DNA of 10,455 nucleotides from an uncultured Peptococcaceae bacterium (GCA_947307285.1 CAMZIS010000024.1:1-10455), one strand, 5' to 3'; counted from the first letter of the stretch, positions 1-6,793 are shown. Notes: generated from the letters alone by a model not told the origin. Translations and numbers: made by a program.

Positions 1-553
1 GCATACCCAGATTGTCCCACACGAACAGACCCAGGGCAGGCCCGATGATCATGGCGATGCCGTTGGTGAGGCCGAAAAAGCTCATGCCCTCGCCGAAACG
101 CTCGGACGGCAGCACGTCGCAGGTGTTGGTGCTGATGGACGTGGAAGCTGCGGACCAGCTCAGGGCGTGCAGGCCCCGCAGGGGAATGATCAGGATCAGA
201 GCAGTCAGCACCAGGTAGAGCGGAGGTATCAGCACCACGCCCACCATGGAAACGAGGAAAATGTTGCGCCGGCTCTTATTGTCCAGTATCCAGCCGGCTA
301 TGGGGCGCATACAGAAGCTGCACACCGCGTACACGGCGGCGGCTATGCCCACGGTTACCGTACTGCCTCCCAGGGATACGATGTACAGAGGGAACACGGA
401 GACCAGCATATTGCCGCCGGTGAATACCAGCAGGTTAACTACGGCCAGGATGATGAAATCCCGCGTCCACAGCCGCTGTGCAGGCACAGGGCGGGAGCTT
501 TTGTTTATCTCAGCCGTCTCATTTTTGGCGGGACCGTTAGCGTGATCAGGCAT
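1..553 (-). CDS. MFS transporter, N-terminal part (cut by left edge)
   Basis: The first 184 residues of a major facilitator superfamily permease are visible, and the gene runs off the left end. After a polar N-terminus of about 30 residues come hydrophobic segments near 32-50, 52-62/66-82, 98-124 and 162-180. Between the second and third helices is GWILDNKSRR (residues 87-96), which fits the MFS loop motif GxxxDxxxRR and is the main basis for the family call. The ATG start (551-553) lies inside the end of the upstream transporter gene: its TGA is at 546-548, an 8-base overlap that suggests translational coupling, since only a weak ribosome binding site is visible. It is the fourth gene of the fumarase operon. 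The substrate cannot be read from sequence. Drug/metabolite efflux and organic acid transport are both possible. Confidence 0.85.
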   Translation of the reverse strand, partial: MPDHANGPAKNETAEINKSSRPVPAQRLWTRDFIILAVVNLLVFTGGNMLVSVFPLYIVSLGGSTVTVGIAAAVYAVCSFCMRPIAGWILDNKSRRNIFLVSMVGVVLIPPLYLVLTALILIIPLRGLHALSWSAASTSISTNTCDVLPSERFGEGMSFFGLTNGIAMIIGPALGLFVWDNLGM

Positions 554-1445
554 TTATTTCCGGACTCTTTTCACGAAAAATCACAGGCAGCATCACCGAA
601 GCCAGGATCAGACCGCCGCCCACCAGCTGCCAGCCGCTGAGCTCATCGCCGAAGACCAGCCAGCCCAGGCCGGCCGCCATAGGCGGTTCCAGCAGCATCA
701 GCAAGGAAGTGACCACCGCGCCGACTTTGGGGATATACTTCATGGTCAGGAAGGTGGCGCCGCTGGTGATGACCAGGCCCAGGGCGAGCAGGGTGATCCA
801 GCCGGTGGCGCTCACCGCGGAAAAAGTGAAATCTCCCGCTCCGCCCAGCAGGCAGATCAACCAGCCCACGATAGTCACTACGGTCACATTATTAAAGTTG
901 TAGGTGACTAAAGTGACCTTAGGCATCAGCCGCTCGGACATATTGTAGCGGAAGCCCTGGAAGGAGGCGGAAAGCAGGGCGAACATCACGCCGATCATGG
1001 AGATATCGCCCACTGAACTCCAGTAGAGCAGGATCAGGCCAACGGCGGATAGGACCAGCGCCACGATATCAGCCGTGTGCAGCGGCTTTTTATATACCAG
1101 ACGGGAAACTATCGCCGTCATGGAAGGGTAGGCGTAAAAGAACAGGGTGGCCAGGGCAGGCGACAAATAGTCGTAGGCCTGGTAGAGGCAGATGATGGCG
1201 CAGATATAGACGGCGCACAGCTTCAGCGTGGGCCAGCGCTGACCCTTTTCCACCAGCCAGGGGGAGCCGCTGAGCTTTACCGCTGCGGCGAAGACCAGCA
1301 TGGCCACGGTAAAGCGGGCCGCCATCAGGGAGAACACCGTCCAGCCGCCGCCATAGGCCAGCTTTACCGTTACCGATTCGCAGCCGTAAAGGATGGCGGA
1401 AAAAGCCACCATAAGATAAGCGTAGCCAAGATCGCGCTTTTTCAT
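546..1445 (-). CDS. EamA/DMT-superfamily transporter
   Basis: A 299-residue polytopic membrane protein of the drug/metabolite transporter superfamily. It has the usual length and the two EamA repeats (about residues 8-140 and 150-292), each with about five hydrophobic helices. Family marks are the start of the first repeat, with a small-residue helix followed by ARFTVAMLVF, and the end of the second repeat with LLEPPMAAGLGWLVFGDEL and GGGLILASV. The ATG at 1443-1445 overlaps the TGA of the fumarase beta gene (ATGA, 4 bases), and no strong ribosome binding site is seen, so translation is probably coupled. Its TGA in turn overlaps the MFS gene. Substrate unknown. Members of this family move amino acids, nucleosides or other small metabolites, and the operon suggests a link to dicarboxylate metabolism, but this is inference. 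Confidence 0.9.
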   Translation of the reverse strand: MKKRDLGYAYLMVAFSAILYGCESVTVKLAYGGGWTVFSLMAARFTVAMLVFAAAVKLSGSPWLVEKGQRWPTLKLCAVYICAIICLYQAYDYLSPALATLFFYAYPSMTAIVSRLVYKKPLHTADIVALVLSAVGLILLYWSSVGDISMIGVMFALLSASFQGFRYNMSERLMPKVTLVTYNFNNVTVVTIVGWLICLLGGAGDFTFSAVSATGWITLLALGLVITSGATFLTMKYIPKVGAVVTSLLMLLEPPMAAGLGWLVFGDELSGWQLVGGGLILASVMLPVIFREKSPEINA

Positions 1446-1981
1446 TTCTCTGCCAGCATCTCGTAATAGTCATGGCCGCGGGCGTCGTTGATGACCACCA
1501 GCAGCATGTTTTCCACTTCCAGTTTCATCAAAGCTTCCGCGCCCAGCTCCGGCCAGGCTACCAGCTCCATGCTTTTGACCGACTTGGCGGAGAGCGCAGC
1601 CACGCCGCCGAAAGCCGCCAGATAAACGGCCTTGTATTCACGGCACAGTTCTTTGAGCTGGGGGAAGCATTTGCCTTTGCCGATCATCAGCTTCATGCCG
1701 GCCTTCATCATTTTTTCTTTATATATGTCCATGCGGCCGGAGGTGGTGGGGCCGATGCTGCCGCAGGCCATACCGGGCGGACAGGGCGCGGGACCGGCGT
1801 AATAGACGGCGCAGTCACGCAGGTCGACGGGGGTCTCCTTATCCGCGTCCAGCAAGTCCACCAGCCGACGGTGGGCAGCGTCACGGGCGGTGTAGATGGT
1901 GCCGCTCAAATGCACGATGTCGCCGCTGCGCAGCTCGGTCAGCTTGAAGCTGTCGGCGGGCCAGTCGATGATGTATTCCAT
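1442..1981 (-). CDS. class I fumarate hydratase, beta subunit (or L-tartrate dehydratase beta)
   Basis: A 179-residue protein of the FumA C-terminal/TtdB family, the small subunit of two-part iron-sulfur hydro-lyases. Known members interconvert fumarate and malate or dehydrate tartrate. The family block SIGPTTSGRMDIY followed by a helix and the glycine-rich IGKGK loop is present around residues 73-102. The ATG at 1979-1981 was chosen because it lies 2 bases after the alpha-subunit TGA, with an AAAGGTGG-like site about 10 bases upstream inside the alpha gene. A longer frame reaching further upstream has no homology-like start and would overlap the alpha subunit. The pair order alpha-beta is the usual one. 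Fumarase and tartrate dehydratase cannot be told apart from this sequence alone; fumarase is the commoner role in anaerobes. Confidence 0.9.
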   Translation of the reverse strand: MEYIIDWPADSFKLTELRSGDIVHLSGTIYTARDAAHRRLVDLLDADKETPVDLRDCAVYYAGPAPCPPGMACGSIGPTTSGRMDIYKEKMMKAGMKLMIGKGKCFPQLKELCREYKAVYLAAFGGVAALSAKSVKSMELVAWPELGAEALMKLEVENMLLVVINDARGHDYYEMLAEK

Positions 1982-1983
1982 GC

Positions 1984-2823
1984 TCACAGCACCACCTTTC
2001 GCGAACGGTCGCAGTGGCAGTTTAGATTGACCGCCACCGGAAGAGAAGCAAAATGACAGGGCTGCTCTTCGATGAAGAGGCCGATGGCCGTATTCGGGCC
2101 GCCGAAGCCCTGCACGCCGATACCCAGCTCGTTCACGTCGGTCAGCCACTCTTCCTCCAGCCTGGCCAGGCGGGGGTCCGGATTCACGCTGCCGATCTCC
2201 CGGCACAGGGCCTTCTTAGCCAGCTCGGCGCAGCGCTCAAAGTCGCCGCCGATACCCACGCCCACCACCACCGGCGGACAGGGGTTGGGGCCGGCTTCAC
2301 GCACCGTATCCAGCACGAAGCGGCGTACTCCTTCCAGGCCGGCGGAGGGCTTGAGCATGGCAAGCTTGGACATGTTCTCCGCGCCGCCGCCCTTGGGAAG
2401 GACGCAGATGGAAAGCCTGTCCCCTGCCACCAGCTCCAGATGGATGACGGCCGGGGTGTTGTCGCCGGTGTTCATCCTCTCCAGCGCGGTGACCATGGAT
2501 TTACGCAGGTAGCCTTCGCGGTAGCCCCGGGCCACGCCGGCGTTGATGGCGTCGCTGAGCAGGCCGCCGCTGATGGCGACCTCCTGTCCCAGCTCCACGA
2601 AGACTACGGCCACGCCCGTGTCCTGGCACAGCGCGAGCTTGTCCGCCGCAGCGATGCGGCGGTTGTCCGCGAACGCTTTTATGGCGGTGAGACCCAGGGC
2701 GGAAGTCTCGCTTTCTGCCAGACTGTCCAGCCTGGCGGCCACCGCCTCCGGCAGATAAAGATTACTCTCCACGCACAGACGCGCTACGGCGTCCGTGATA
2801 TCGCGACATTCGATGGTGCGCAT
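1984..2823 (-). CDS. class I fumarate hydratase, alpha subunit (or L-tartrate dehydratase alpha)
   Basis: A 279-residue protein of the FumA N-terminal/TtdA family, which carries the oxygen-sensitive [4Fe-4S] cluster of fumarate/tartrate hydro-lyases. Three cysteine motifs typical of the cluster site are visible: CQDTG at 66-70, NPCPP at 180-184 (Cys182) and NCHCDR at 268-273. GVGIGGDFE (188-196) is another family block. Length is normal for a stand-alone alpha subunit. The ATG at 2821-2823 has an AAAGGAGAG site just upstream and follows a consensus promoter (2905-2933). The beta subunit begins 2 bases after its TGA. The likely reaction is reversible hydration of fumarate to malate in the cytoplasm; L-tartrate dehydration is the main alternative. 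Confidence 0.92.
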   Translation of the reverse strand: MRTIECRDITDAVARLCVESNLYLPEAVAARLDSLAESETSALGLTAIKAFADNRRIAAADKLALCQDTGVAVVFVELGQEVAISGGLLSDAINAGVARGYREGYLRKSMVTALERMNTGDNTPAVIHLELVAGDRLSICVLPKGGGAENMSKLAMLKPSAGLEGVRRFVLDTVREAGPNPCPPVVVGVGIGGDFERCAELAKKALCREIGSVNPDPRLARLEEEWLTDVNELGIGVQGFGGPNTAIGLFIEEQPCHFASLPVAVNLNCHCDRSRKVVL

Positions 2824-2904
2824 TTTCTCTCCTTTGGCAACCGGTCGCCGCCCGCTGAAACCTCGCCGCGGAGATACGGCAGACCGCTAAAAACTTTAAC
2901 TTTA

Positions 2905-2933
2905 ATTATATACAGCGCCGCGAATAATGTCAA
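2905..2933 (-). promoter_or_regulatory. Consensus sigma-A type promoter of the fumarase-transporter operon
   Basis: Read on the minus strand, TTGACA (2933-2928), a 17-base spacer and TATAAT (2910-2905) match the bacterial housekeeping consensus at all twelve positions. Transcription would begin near 2898, giving a leader of about 75 bases before the ATG at 2823. Confidence 0.9.
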
Positions 2934-2978
2934 ACAGACCGCAAAAAGAAACCATCCCTGAAGGCTGTAAGGAAGGCT

Positions 2979-3008
2979 AAAAAAGCAGCCCTCCGGAGAG
3001 GGCTGCTT
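2979..3008 (-). terminator. Rho-independent terminator after yegP-like gene
   Basis: A perfect 11-bp inverted repeat (arms 2983-2993 and 2998-3008) closes a 4-base loop. On the minus strand it is followed by six T residues (2984-2979, the first two shared with the stem). It begins 12 bases after the yegP-like stop and isolates that gene from the fumarase promoter. Confidence 0.92.
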
Positions 3009-3020
3009 AATAACACTTCG

Positions 3021-3398
3021 TCACGTATCCAGCCGGCTGACTACTTCGGCCGCGGCGGCGTTCCGTATCACGCTTTTAATGCCGTTGAGGCAGCTGGCCT
3101 TGGCCTTGTAGCCTTCGGATGCGGCGATGACTTCGCCGTTTTTGGCCCGCAGCCGGAAACGGAAGCGGCCGGCGCCGTCCTGATACACCTCGAACTTGGG
3201 GTTCTTGCGTACTGTATAGTTTTCCTTGGTCCGATCTTCCACCGAAGCCAGAGCCGCGCATTTGATGAGATTATCAATTCCTTTGCGGCAGGCGGCTTCG
3301 GTAGAATAGCTCTCCGAGCTGGCTATGGTCTCATAGTTGGCCGCCTGCAAATCGAAACGGACGCCGCTCAAAGCCGGCTTTATCACGAATCTGCCCAC
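3021..3398 (-). CDS. YegP/DUF1508 family protein, two tandem repeats
   Basis: A 125-residue protein made of two copies of the DUF1508 (YegP) repeat. Copy one is about residues 3-49 (FVIK..., F-D-L-Q-A-A-N, then a Ser-rich strand and ...ACRKGIDNL). Copy two is about 66-116 (FEVYQDGAGRFRFRLRAKNG, then ...SCLNGIKSVIRNA). Proteins of this family are small and cytoplasmic and have no settled function. The GTG at 3396-3398 was chosen because it gives the family's usual opening M-G-x-F-V-I-K, with AGGGG about 4 bases upstream. A nearby ATG at 3413-3415 is in another frame and soon meets a stop. The gene is monocistronic, with its own near-consensus promoter and a strong terminator. Confidence 0.9.
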   Translation of the reverse strand: MGRFVIKPALSGVRFDLQAANYETIASSESYSTEAACRKGIDNLIKCAALASVEDRTKENYTVRKNPKFEVYQDGAGRFRFRLRAKNGEVIAASEGYKAKASCLNGIKSVIRNAAAAEVVSRLDT

Positions 3399-3422
3399 GC
3401 TACCCCTGCTTTCATGCTGAAA

Positions 3423-3434
3423 TGACTCGAATCA
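3423..3434. promoter_or_regulatory. Possible operator palindrome at the yegP-like transcription start
   Basis: TGACTCGAATCA on the plus strand is an inverted repeat in which five of six pairs are exact and the sixth is a G-T type mismatch. It sits about 2-13 bases after the predicted start, where a repressor could block transcription. Short palindromes occur by chance, so the call is weak. Confidence 0.25.
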
Positions 3435-3442
3435 GTACGCTA

Positions 3443-3471
3443 ATAATAGCACAAAGCAGGACTTTTGTCAA
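3443..3471 (-). promoter_or_regulatory. Near-consensus promoter of the yegP-like gene
   Basis: On the minus strand TTGACA (3471-3466), a 17-base spacer and TATTAT (3448-3443) match the housekeeping consensus at 11 of 12 positions. Transcription would start near 3436, about 38 bases before the GTG start. A 12-base near-palindrome (3423-3434) lies just after the predicted start. Confidence 0.85.
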
Positions 3472-3544
3472 CTTCATCCGCCGGACGAGGCCGCGCCGCG
3501 TCGAAGATCGGACACCACAAGATACGGGAACAACGGCGATCGTT

Positions 3545-3820
3545 TTATTGCGGCAGCCCAAAATATACTAAAGCGGCTATTTGCAAAAGCAAGATCAGCG
3601 GCAATCCCCAGGAAAACTTTTTATGCAAAGTTTTGTGGCGGAACAGGATCATGGCCAATAATTCGCCGGCGGCGCCGTACAGCAGGGCCAGAAGCAGCAG
3701 GGTCGCTTCGGGCACCCGCCGGCGATGGCCTTTGGCAAACAGCTTATCCAGACCGAAGACGGTGAAGGATATGATATTACTCGTCAATATACAGCCAATT
3801 ATCAGGCAGCGTAGCGTCAT
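3545..3820 (-). CDS. DUF1294 family small membrane protein
   Basis: A 91-residue protein with three hydrophobic segments (about 5-23, 38-60 and 70-88). It matches the DUF1294 pattern: a first helix ending in G-x-D-K (FGLDKLFAK, 22-30), a basic loop with R-R-V-P-E (34-38), a Gly-rich second helix and the hallmark FRHKT at 60-64, followed by a third helix. One family position that is often Gly-Gly is Ala-Ala here (GAAGE, 49-53). The function of the family is not known. The ATG at 3818-3820 has AAGGAG (3836-3831) 10 bases upstream, and both lie inside the beta-propeller gene, giving a 44-base overlap in a different frame. No separate promoter is seen, so it is probably co-transcribed with that gene. 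The stop is TAA at 3545-3547, with no convincing terminator after it. Confidence 0.82.
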   Translation of the reverse strand: MTLRCLIIGCILTSNIISFTVFGLDKLFAKGHRRRVPEATLLLLALLYGAAGELLAMILFRHKTLHKKFSWGLPLILLLQIAALVYFGLPQ

Positions 3821-5738
3821 CGAAATAGAGCTCCTTGACCAGGGAGTAATCTTCCATGCTCAGCACGGCCACGCCGCAGCGGGAGGCTACGTAGAAAAAG
3901 TCGCCCGCCCACAGGCCACGGCTGTTCCAGTCGAACCAGTGAGCTTCATCCAGGCTCACCTGCGCCAAAGGAGTGAAGCCGGCATCCTCGTCGTAACTGA
4001 ACAGCAGATATCCGTTGTCGCCGGGGACGCAGATCAGGTTCTTGGCCTCGCTTGTCGTGACCGCCTTGTGGTTGTACAGAGCTTCGCTGTACCATAGATC
4101 GCTGATGGGATAAACGCTGATCTCTTTCACGTCGGTAAGATCGGAGCAGTCGAACATGCTCAGCTTGACGCAGTCCATTAAGCCGTCTTCCGAAGCGGCG
4201 TAGCCCAGGCCGATGAGCCGGTCTTCGCCCCAGGGATGGAGATATTCGGAGAAGCCGGGTATCTTCAGGGCGGACAGCACTTCCGGCGCGGCGGGATCGG
4301 ACAGGTCGATGGCAAACAGCGGGTCGATGCTTTCATAGGTGCAGATATAGCCCACAGGCCCGCTGAAGCGGACGGAGCGTATCCACTCGTTTTCGGCCAG
4401 ACCGGTGAGCTGACCCAGGGGATGCAGATCGGGATCCAGGATATAGAGGCTGTTATCGGTGTGGTCGCTGTCCTCCTCCCACACATAGTTGGTGAAACCG
4501 AACTCTTCGTCGGTATAGATCTTATAGCTGGAAGAATTGGAGGTCAGGGCCACCCGGAGGTTGCCCTCGTATTCGTCCATGGCGAACTGGTCGGACAGGA
4601 AGCCCTCCAGCTCAGTGAAGGCTTTCAGCTCCACCTGGCCTTTATCCACGGCAAAGCGGATGATATTGGTGTAGTTTTTGGAAACGTAGTCCACCACCTG
4701 GTAGACGCTTTCCGTGTAAGGCTCGCCGGCCTGCTCCTCGTAGCGGGTGTTGGCCAGATAGAGATTGTTCTCGTTCATGTAGACGGTGGAGCCGGCGCCC
4801 AGCACGGTCTCCTGAGAGAGGCGATCGCCGTTTTCGGAATCCACCGCGCTGACGATGGCATACTGCAGATCGCTGAAGCCGGGGCAGCCAGCGATATCTT
4901 CGATGGGGAAGGACTCGGCCTTGCCCTTGGCGTCGTAGAAGTTAGGCACGTATGTGGTGGGATCCCCTTCTTCCGGCTCCGTGAAGATATAGTAATTGCT
5001 GATAAGATAGACCACGCCGTCCAGCAGACGGGAATCCAGATAGTAGCCGTCCTGGGCCACTTCGTAGACCTGAGCGCCCAGGTTTTCCGGATCGGACACG
5101 TCGAAGCGGCGCAGGCAGGTCTTATTGATGTTGCCGTTATCCTTCCAGGAATAACTGTAAACGATCACGTCCAGAGCGCCGTCGTCCAGATACATTTCTC
5201 TGGCTTCTTCATAGCCGTTTTCCAGGTCCGGCGAGCAGACCACGAAGCTGCCGACCACGTCCGTGTCCGCGCCGGCGGCCCGCACCACGGTGACCTGACC
5301 GTCGCGGAGGATGTAGATGTATTCGCCGTCGGTCTTGACGATATCGGCCTCGTCTACCCCTTCCACCTGCAGATTGGTGGTGGAATAGTCCTCGGCGCCG
5401 CCCATGCCGCTTTCGCCCGCATCCGCGCTTTCTTCGGCTGCCGGAGCAGCTTCCGGAGCTTCGGCTGCGGCTGCGTCCTCCTCATATTCTGCGGTTTCGG
5501 CCGTATTCTTGGCCTCGTCGTAACGGGGATCGTTTTCCATTACCTCAGCGATGGCGGAATACAGCTGGCCGTAGTTTTCGAAGGTCAGCCAGGGGACTTC
5601 CTCCACGGCCTCCACCGGCTCCTCTTCCACCGGCGGCTCCTCCTCTACCGGCGGTGCCACCTCCTCCGGCTCCCATTCGCAGGCGGCGAAGGCCAGGAGC
5701 AGAGCCAGGGACAGGAGAACTATCAAAATCTTTTTCAT
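3777..5738 (-). CDS. Lipoprotein with C-terminal beta-propeller domain (PF09826 type)
   Basis: A 653-residue predicted lipoprotein. Residues 1-19 form a signal peptide (MKK plus a Leu-rich core) ending in the lipobox FAAC, so Cys20 should be lipidated and the protein held on the outer face of the membrane. Residues 21-115 are a Glu/Pro/Ala-rich linker with near repeats of PPVEEE. From about 118 comes the family signature: YSTTNLQVEGVDEADIVKTD (118-137), then GEYIYIL. The rest, rich in aromatic and Asp/Gly strand-turn elements, fits the C-terminal beta-propeller family distantly related to WD40, of usual length. Molecular function is unknown; a scaffold or binding role outside the cell is inferred. 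The ATG (5736-5738) has AAGGGGAGG upstream (5756-5748). It is driven by a promoter sharing its -35 box with upp. Confidence 0.88.
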   Translation of the reverse strand: MKKILIVLLSLALLLAFAACEWEPEEVAPPVEEEPPVEEEPVEAVEEVPWLTFENYGQLYSAIAEVMENDPRYDEAKNTAETAEYEEDAAAAEAPEAAPAAEESADAGESGMGGAEDYSTTNLQVEGVDEADIVKTDGEYIYILRDGQVTVVRAAGADTDVVGSFVVCSPDLENGYEEAREMYLDDGALDVIVYSYSWKDNGNINKTCLRRFDVSDPENLGAQVYEVAQDGYYLDSRLLDGVVYLISNYYIFTEPEEGDPTTYVPNFYDAKGKAESFPIEDIAGCPGFSDLQYAIVSAVDSENGDRLSQETVLGAGSTVYMNENNLYLANTRYEEQAGEPYTESVYQVVDYVSKNYTNIIRFAVDKGQVELKAFTELEGFLSDQFAMDEYEGNLRVALTSNSSSYKIYTDEEFGFTNYVWEEDSDHTDNSLYILDPDLHPLGQLTGLAENEWIRSVRFSGPVGYICTYESIDPLFAIDLSDPAAPEVLSALKIPGFSEYLHPWGEDRLIGLGYAASEDGLMDCVKLSMFDCSDLTDVKEISVYPISDLWYSEALYNHKAVTTSEAKNLICVPGDNGYLLFSYDEDAGFTPLAQVSLDEAHWFDWNSRGLWAGDFFYVASRCGVAVLSMEDYSLVKELYFDDATLPDNWLYIDE

Positions 5739-5798
5739 TACTGTCGACCTCCCCTTGGTTTATACAGGTTTGACGTGGGACGTCCGGTTCTTGTTCCC

Positions 5799-5827
5799 AT
5801 TTTACACAATCCGCTCCGCACTTGCAA
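5799..5827 (-). promoter_or_regulatory. Promoter of the beta-propeller lipoprotein gene
   Basis: On the minus strand TTGCAA (5827-5822), a 17-base spacer and TAAAAT (5804-5799) form a good housekeeping promoter about 60 bases before the ATG. The -35 hexamer is the same six base pairs used by the upp promoter on the other strand. Confidence 0.75.
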
Positions 5828-5850
5828 TATGACGAAAAAAGCGATATTAT
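5822..5850 (+). promoter_or_regulatory. Promoter of upp
   Basis: TTGCAA (5822-5827), a 17-base spacer and TATTAT (5845-5850) predict a start near 5857. This leaves a leader of about 28 bases that contains little besides the AAAGGAGAG ribosome binding site. Because TTGCAA is its own reverse complement, it doubles as the -35 box of the divergent lipoprotein promoter. Confidence 0.75.
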
Positions 5851-5884
5851 TATCATTAGAAATTATGGCAAAGGAGAGCTGCTT

Positions 5885-6514
5885 ATGAGTACCCTGCATA
5901 TAGTCGATCATCCCATGATCCAGCACAAACTGACGATCATGCGCAATAAGGACACTTCCACCAAGGATTTCCGCGAGCTGCTGGACGAGATTTCCATGCT
6001 CATGGGTTACGAAGTGACCCGGGATTTCCCCCTGGAGGACGTGGAGATAGATACGCCGCTGGAACACATGACCGGCAAGCAGATCTCCGGTAAAAAAGTG
6101 GCCATCGTGCCCATCCTCCGCGCAGGCTTGGGCATGGTGGACGGCCTCCATTCCCTGGTGCCCGTGGCCAAGGTGGGCTTCATCGGTCTCTACCGCAACG
6201 AGGAGACCCACGAGCCCGTGTTCTATTACTGCAAGCTGCCCAAGGACATCGACCAGCGCTGGGCTGTGGTGGTAGATCCCATGCTGGCCACCGGCGGTTC
6301 CGCCTGCGACGCTATCTCCAAAGTCAAGGAGCAGGGCTGCACCAATATCCGCCTCATGTGCCTGGTGGCCGCCCCCGAGGGCATCGCCAGATTGCAGAAG
6401 ACCCATCCCGACGTGGACATCTTCACCGCCGCCGTGGATCGCCAGCTCAACGATAACGCCTACATCCTGCCGGGCCTGGGCGACGCGGGCGACCGCATCT
6501 ACGGCACCAAGTAA
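5885..6514 (+). CDS. upp: Uracil phosphoribosyltransferase
   Basis: A 209-residue protein, exactly the usual bacterial Upp length. It makes UMP and pyrophosphate from uracil and PRPP in the cytoplasm. The PRPP-binding motif VVVDPMLATGGSACDAI is at 128-144, and the C-terminal uracil-binding block YILPGLGDAGDRIYGTK ends the protein. VPILRAGLGMVDG (75-87) is another family block. The frame is open upstream to a TTG at 5822, but the ATG at 5885 is preferred. It gives the family's normal N-terminus, follows AAAGGAGAG at a proper distance, and the TTG lies inside the promoter. Downstream, after 45 bases, is a small membrane protein gene. It converges with the de novo pyr operon. Confidence 0.98.
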   Translation: MSTLHIVDHPMIQHKLTIMRNKDTSTKDFRELLDEISMLMGYEVTRDFPLEDVEIDTPLEHMTGKQISGKKVAIVPILRAGLGMVDGLHSLVPVAKVGFIGLYRNEETHEPVFYYCKLPKDIDQRWAVVVDPMLATGGSACDAISKVKEQGCTNIRLMCLVAAPEGIARLQKTHPDVDIFTAAVDRQLNDNAYILPGLGDAGDRIYGTK

Positions 6515-6559
6515 GCATCCTCCCCTGTATATATCGGACAGACGAAGGGAGGCGTTGGC

Positions 6560-6793
6560 GTGGAAAAGCTGGACCGTTTTCTGAGCGTCCTGATGGGCTC
6601 TTTTTTCGGCGTGTTCATCGGGAACCTGGTCTATTATTATTATAAATACCGCAGATTCCCCGAGATCTACGCCGCCCGCTCCGCGCCCTGGTATTACGAC
6701 GCCCTGCCCGCTTTGATCCTGTTCCTTATCGCCGTTATCGTCTGCCTGATCATAAAGCGGCACATCCGCCGCAAAAGGCAGAAAACGGATTAA
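6560..6793 (+). CDS. Unrecognised small two-helix membrane protein
   Basis: A 77-residue protein that I do not recognise. It begins with GTG at 6560-6562, preceded at 7 bases by AAGGGAGG, a strong ribosome binding site that makes it a credible gene. Two hydrophobic segments (about 7-26 and 47-66) flank an aromatic, basic loop with a YYYYKYRR stretch (25-32). The C-terminus is very basic (KRHIRRKRQK). By the positive-inside rule the Arg/Lys-rich tail and loop are hard to reconcile with a simple hairpin, so topology is uncertain. It lies 45 bases after upp, with no separate promoter seen, and ends before the terminator at 6837, so it is probably co-transcribed with upp. A role in uracil uptake is only a guess. 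Confidence 0.72.
   Translation: MEKLDRFLSVLMGSFFGVFIGNLVYYYYKYRRFPEIYAARSAPWYYDALPALILFLIAVIVCLIIKRHIRRKRQKTD

Noticed and set aside
2053..2961. A 302-codon plus-strand open frame opposite fumarase alpha
   Set aside because: Antisense to a gene with all three cluster cysteine motifs; it also covers the fumarase promoter.
3480..3544. A terminator for the lipoprotein-DUF1294 transcript
   Set aside because: The stretch is GC-rich with short GACG/CGTC complementarity but forms no convincing stem and has no T-tract.
5822..5884. An upstream TTG start that would add 21 residues to Upp
   Set aside because: The TTG is part of the -35 box, and the ATG at 5885 has the better ribosome binding site and gives the standard 209-residue protein.
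4236..5888. A 550-codon plus-strand open frame opposite the lipoprotein gene
   Set aside because: It is antisense to a gene with signal peptide, lipobox and family signature; its translation is rich in Gly, Val, His and Ile with no domain, typical of a GC-biased shadow frame.
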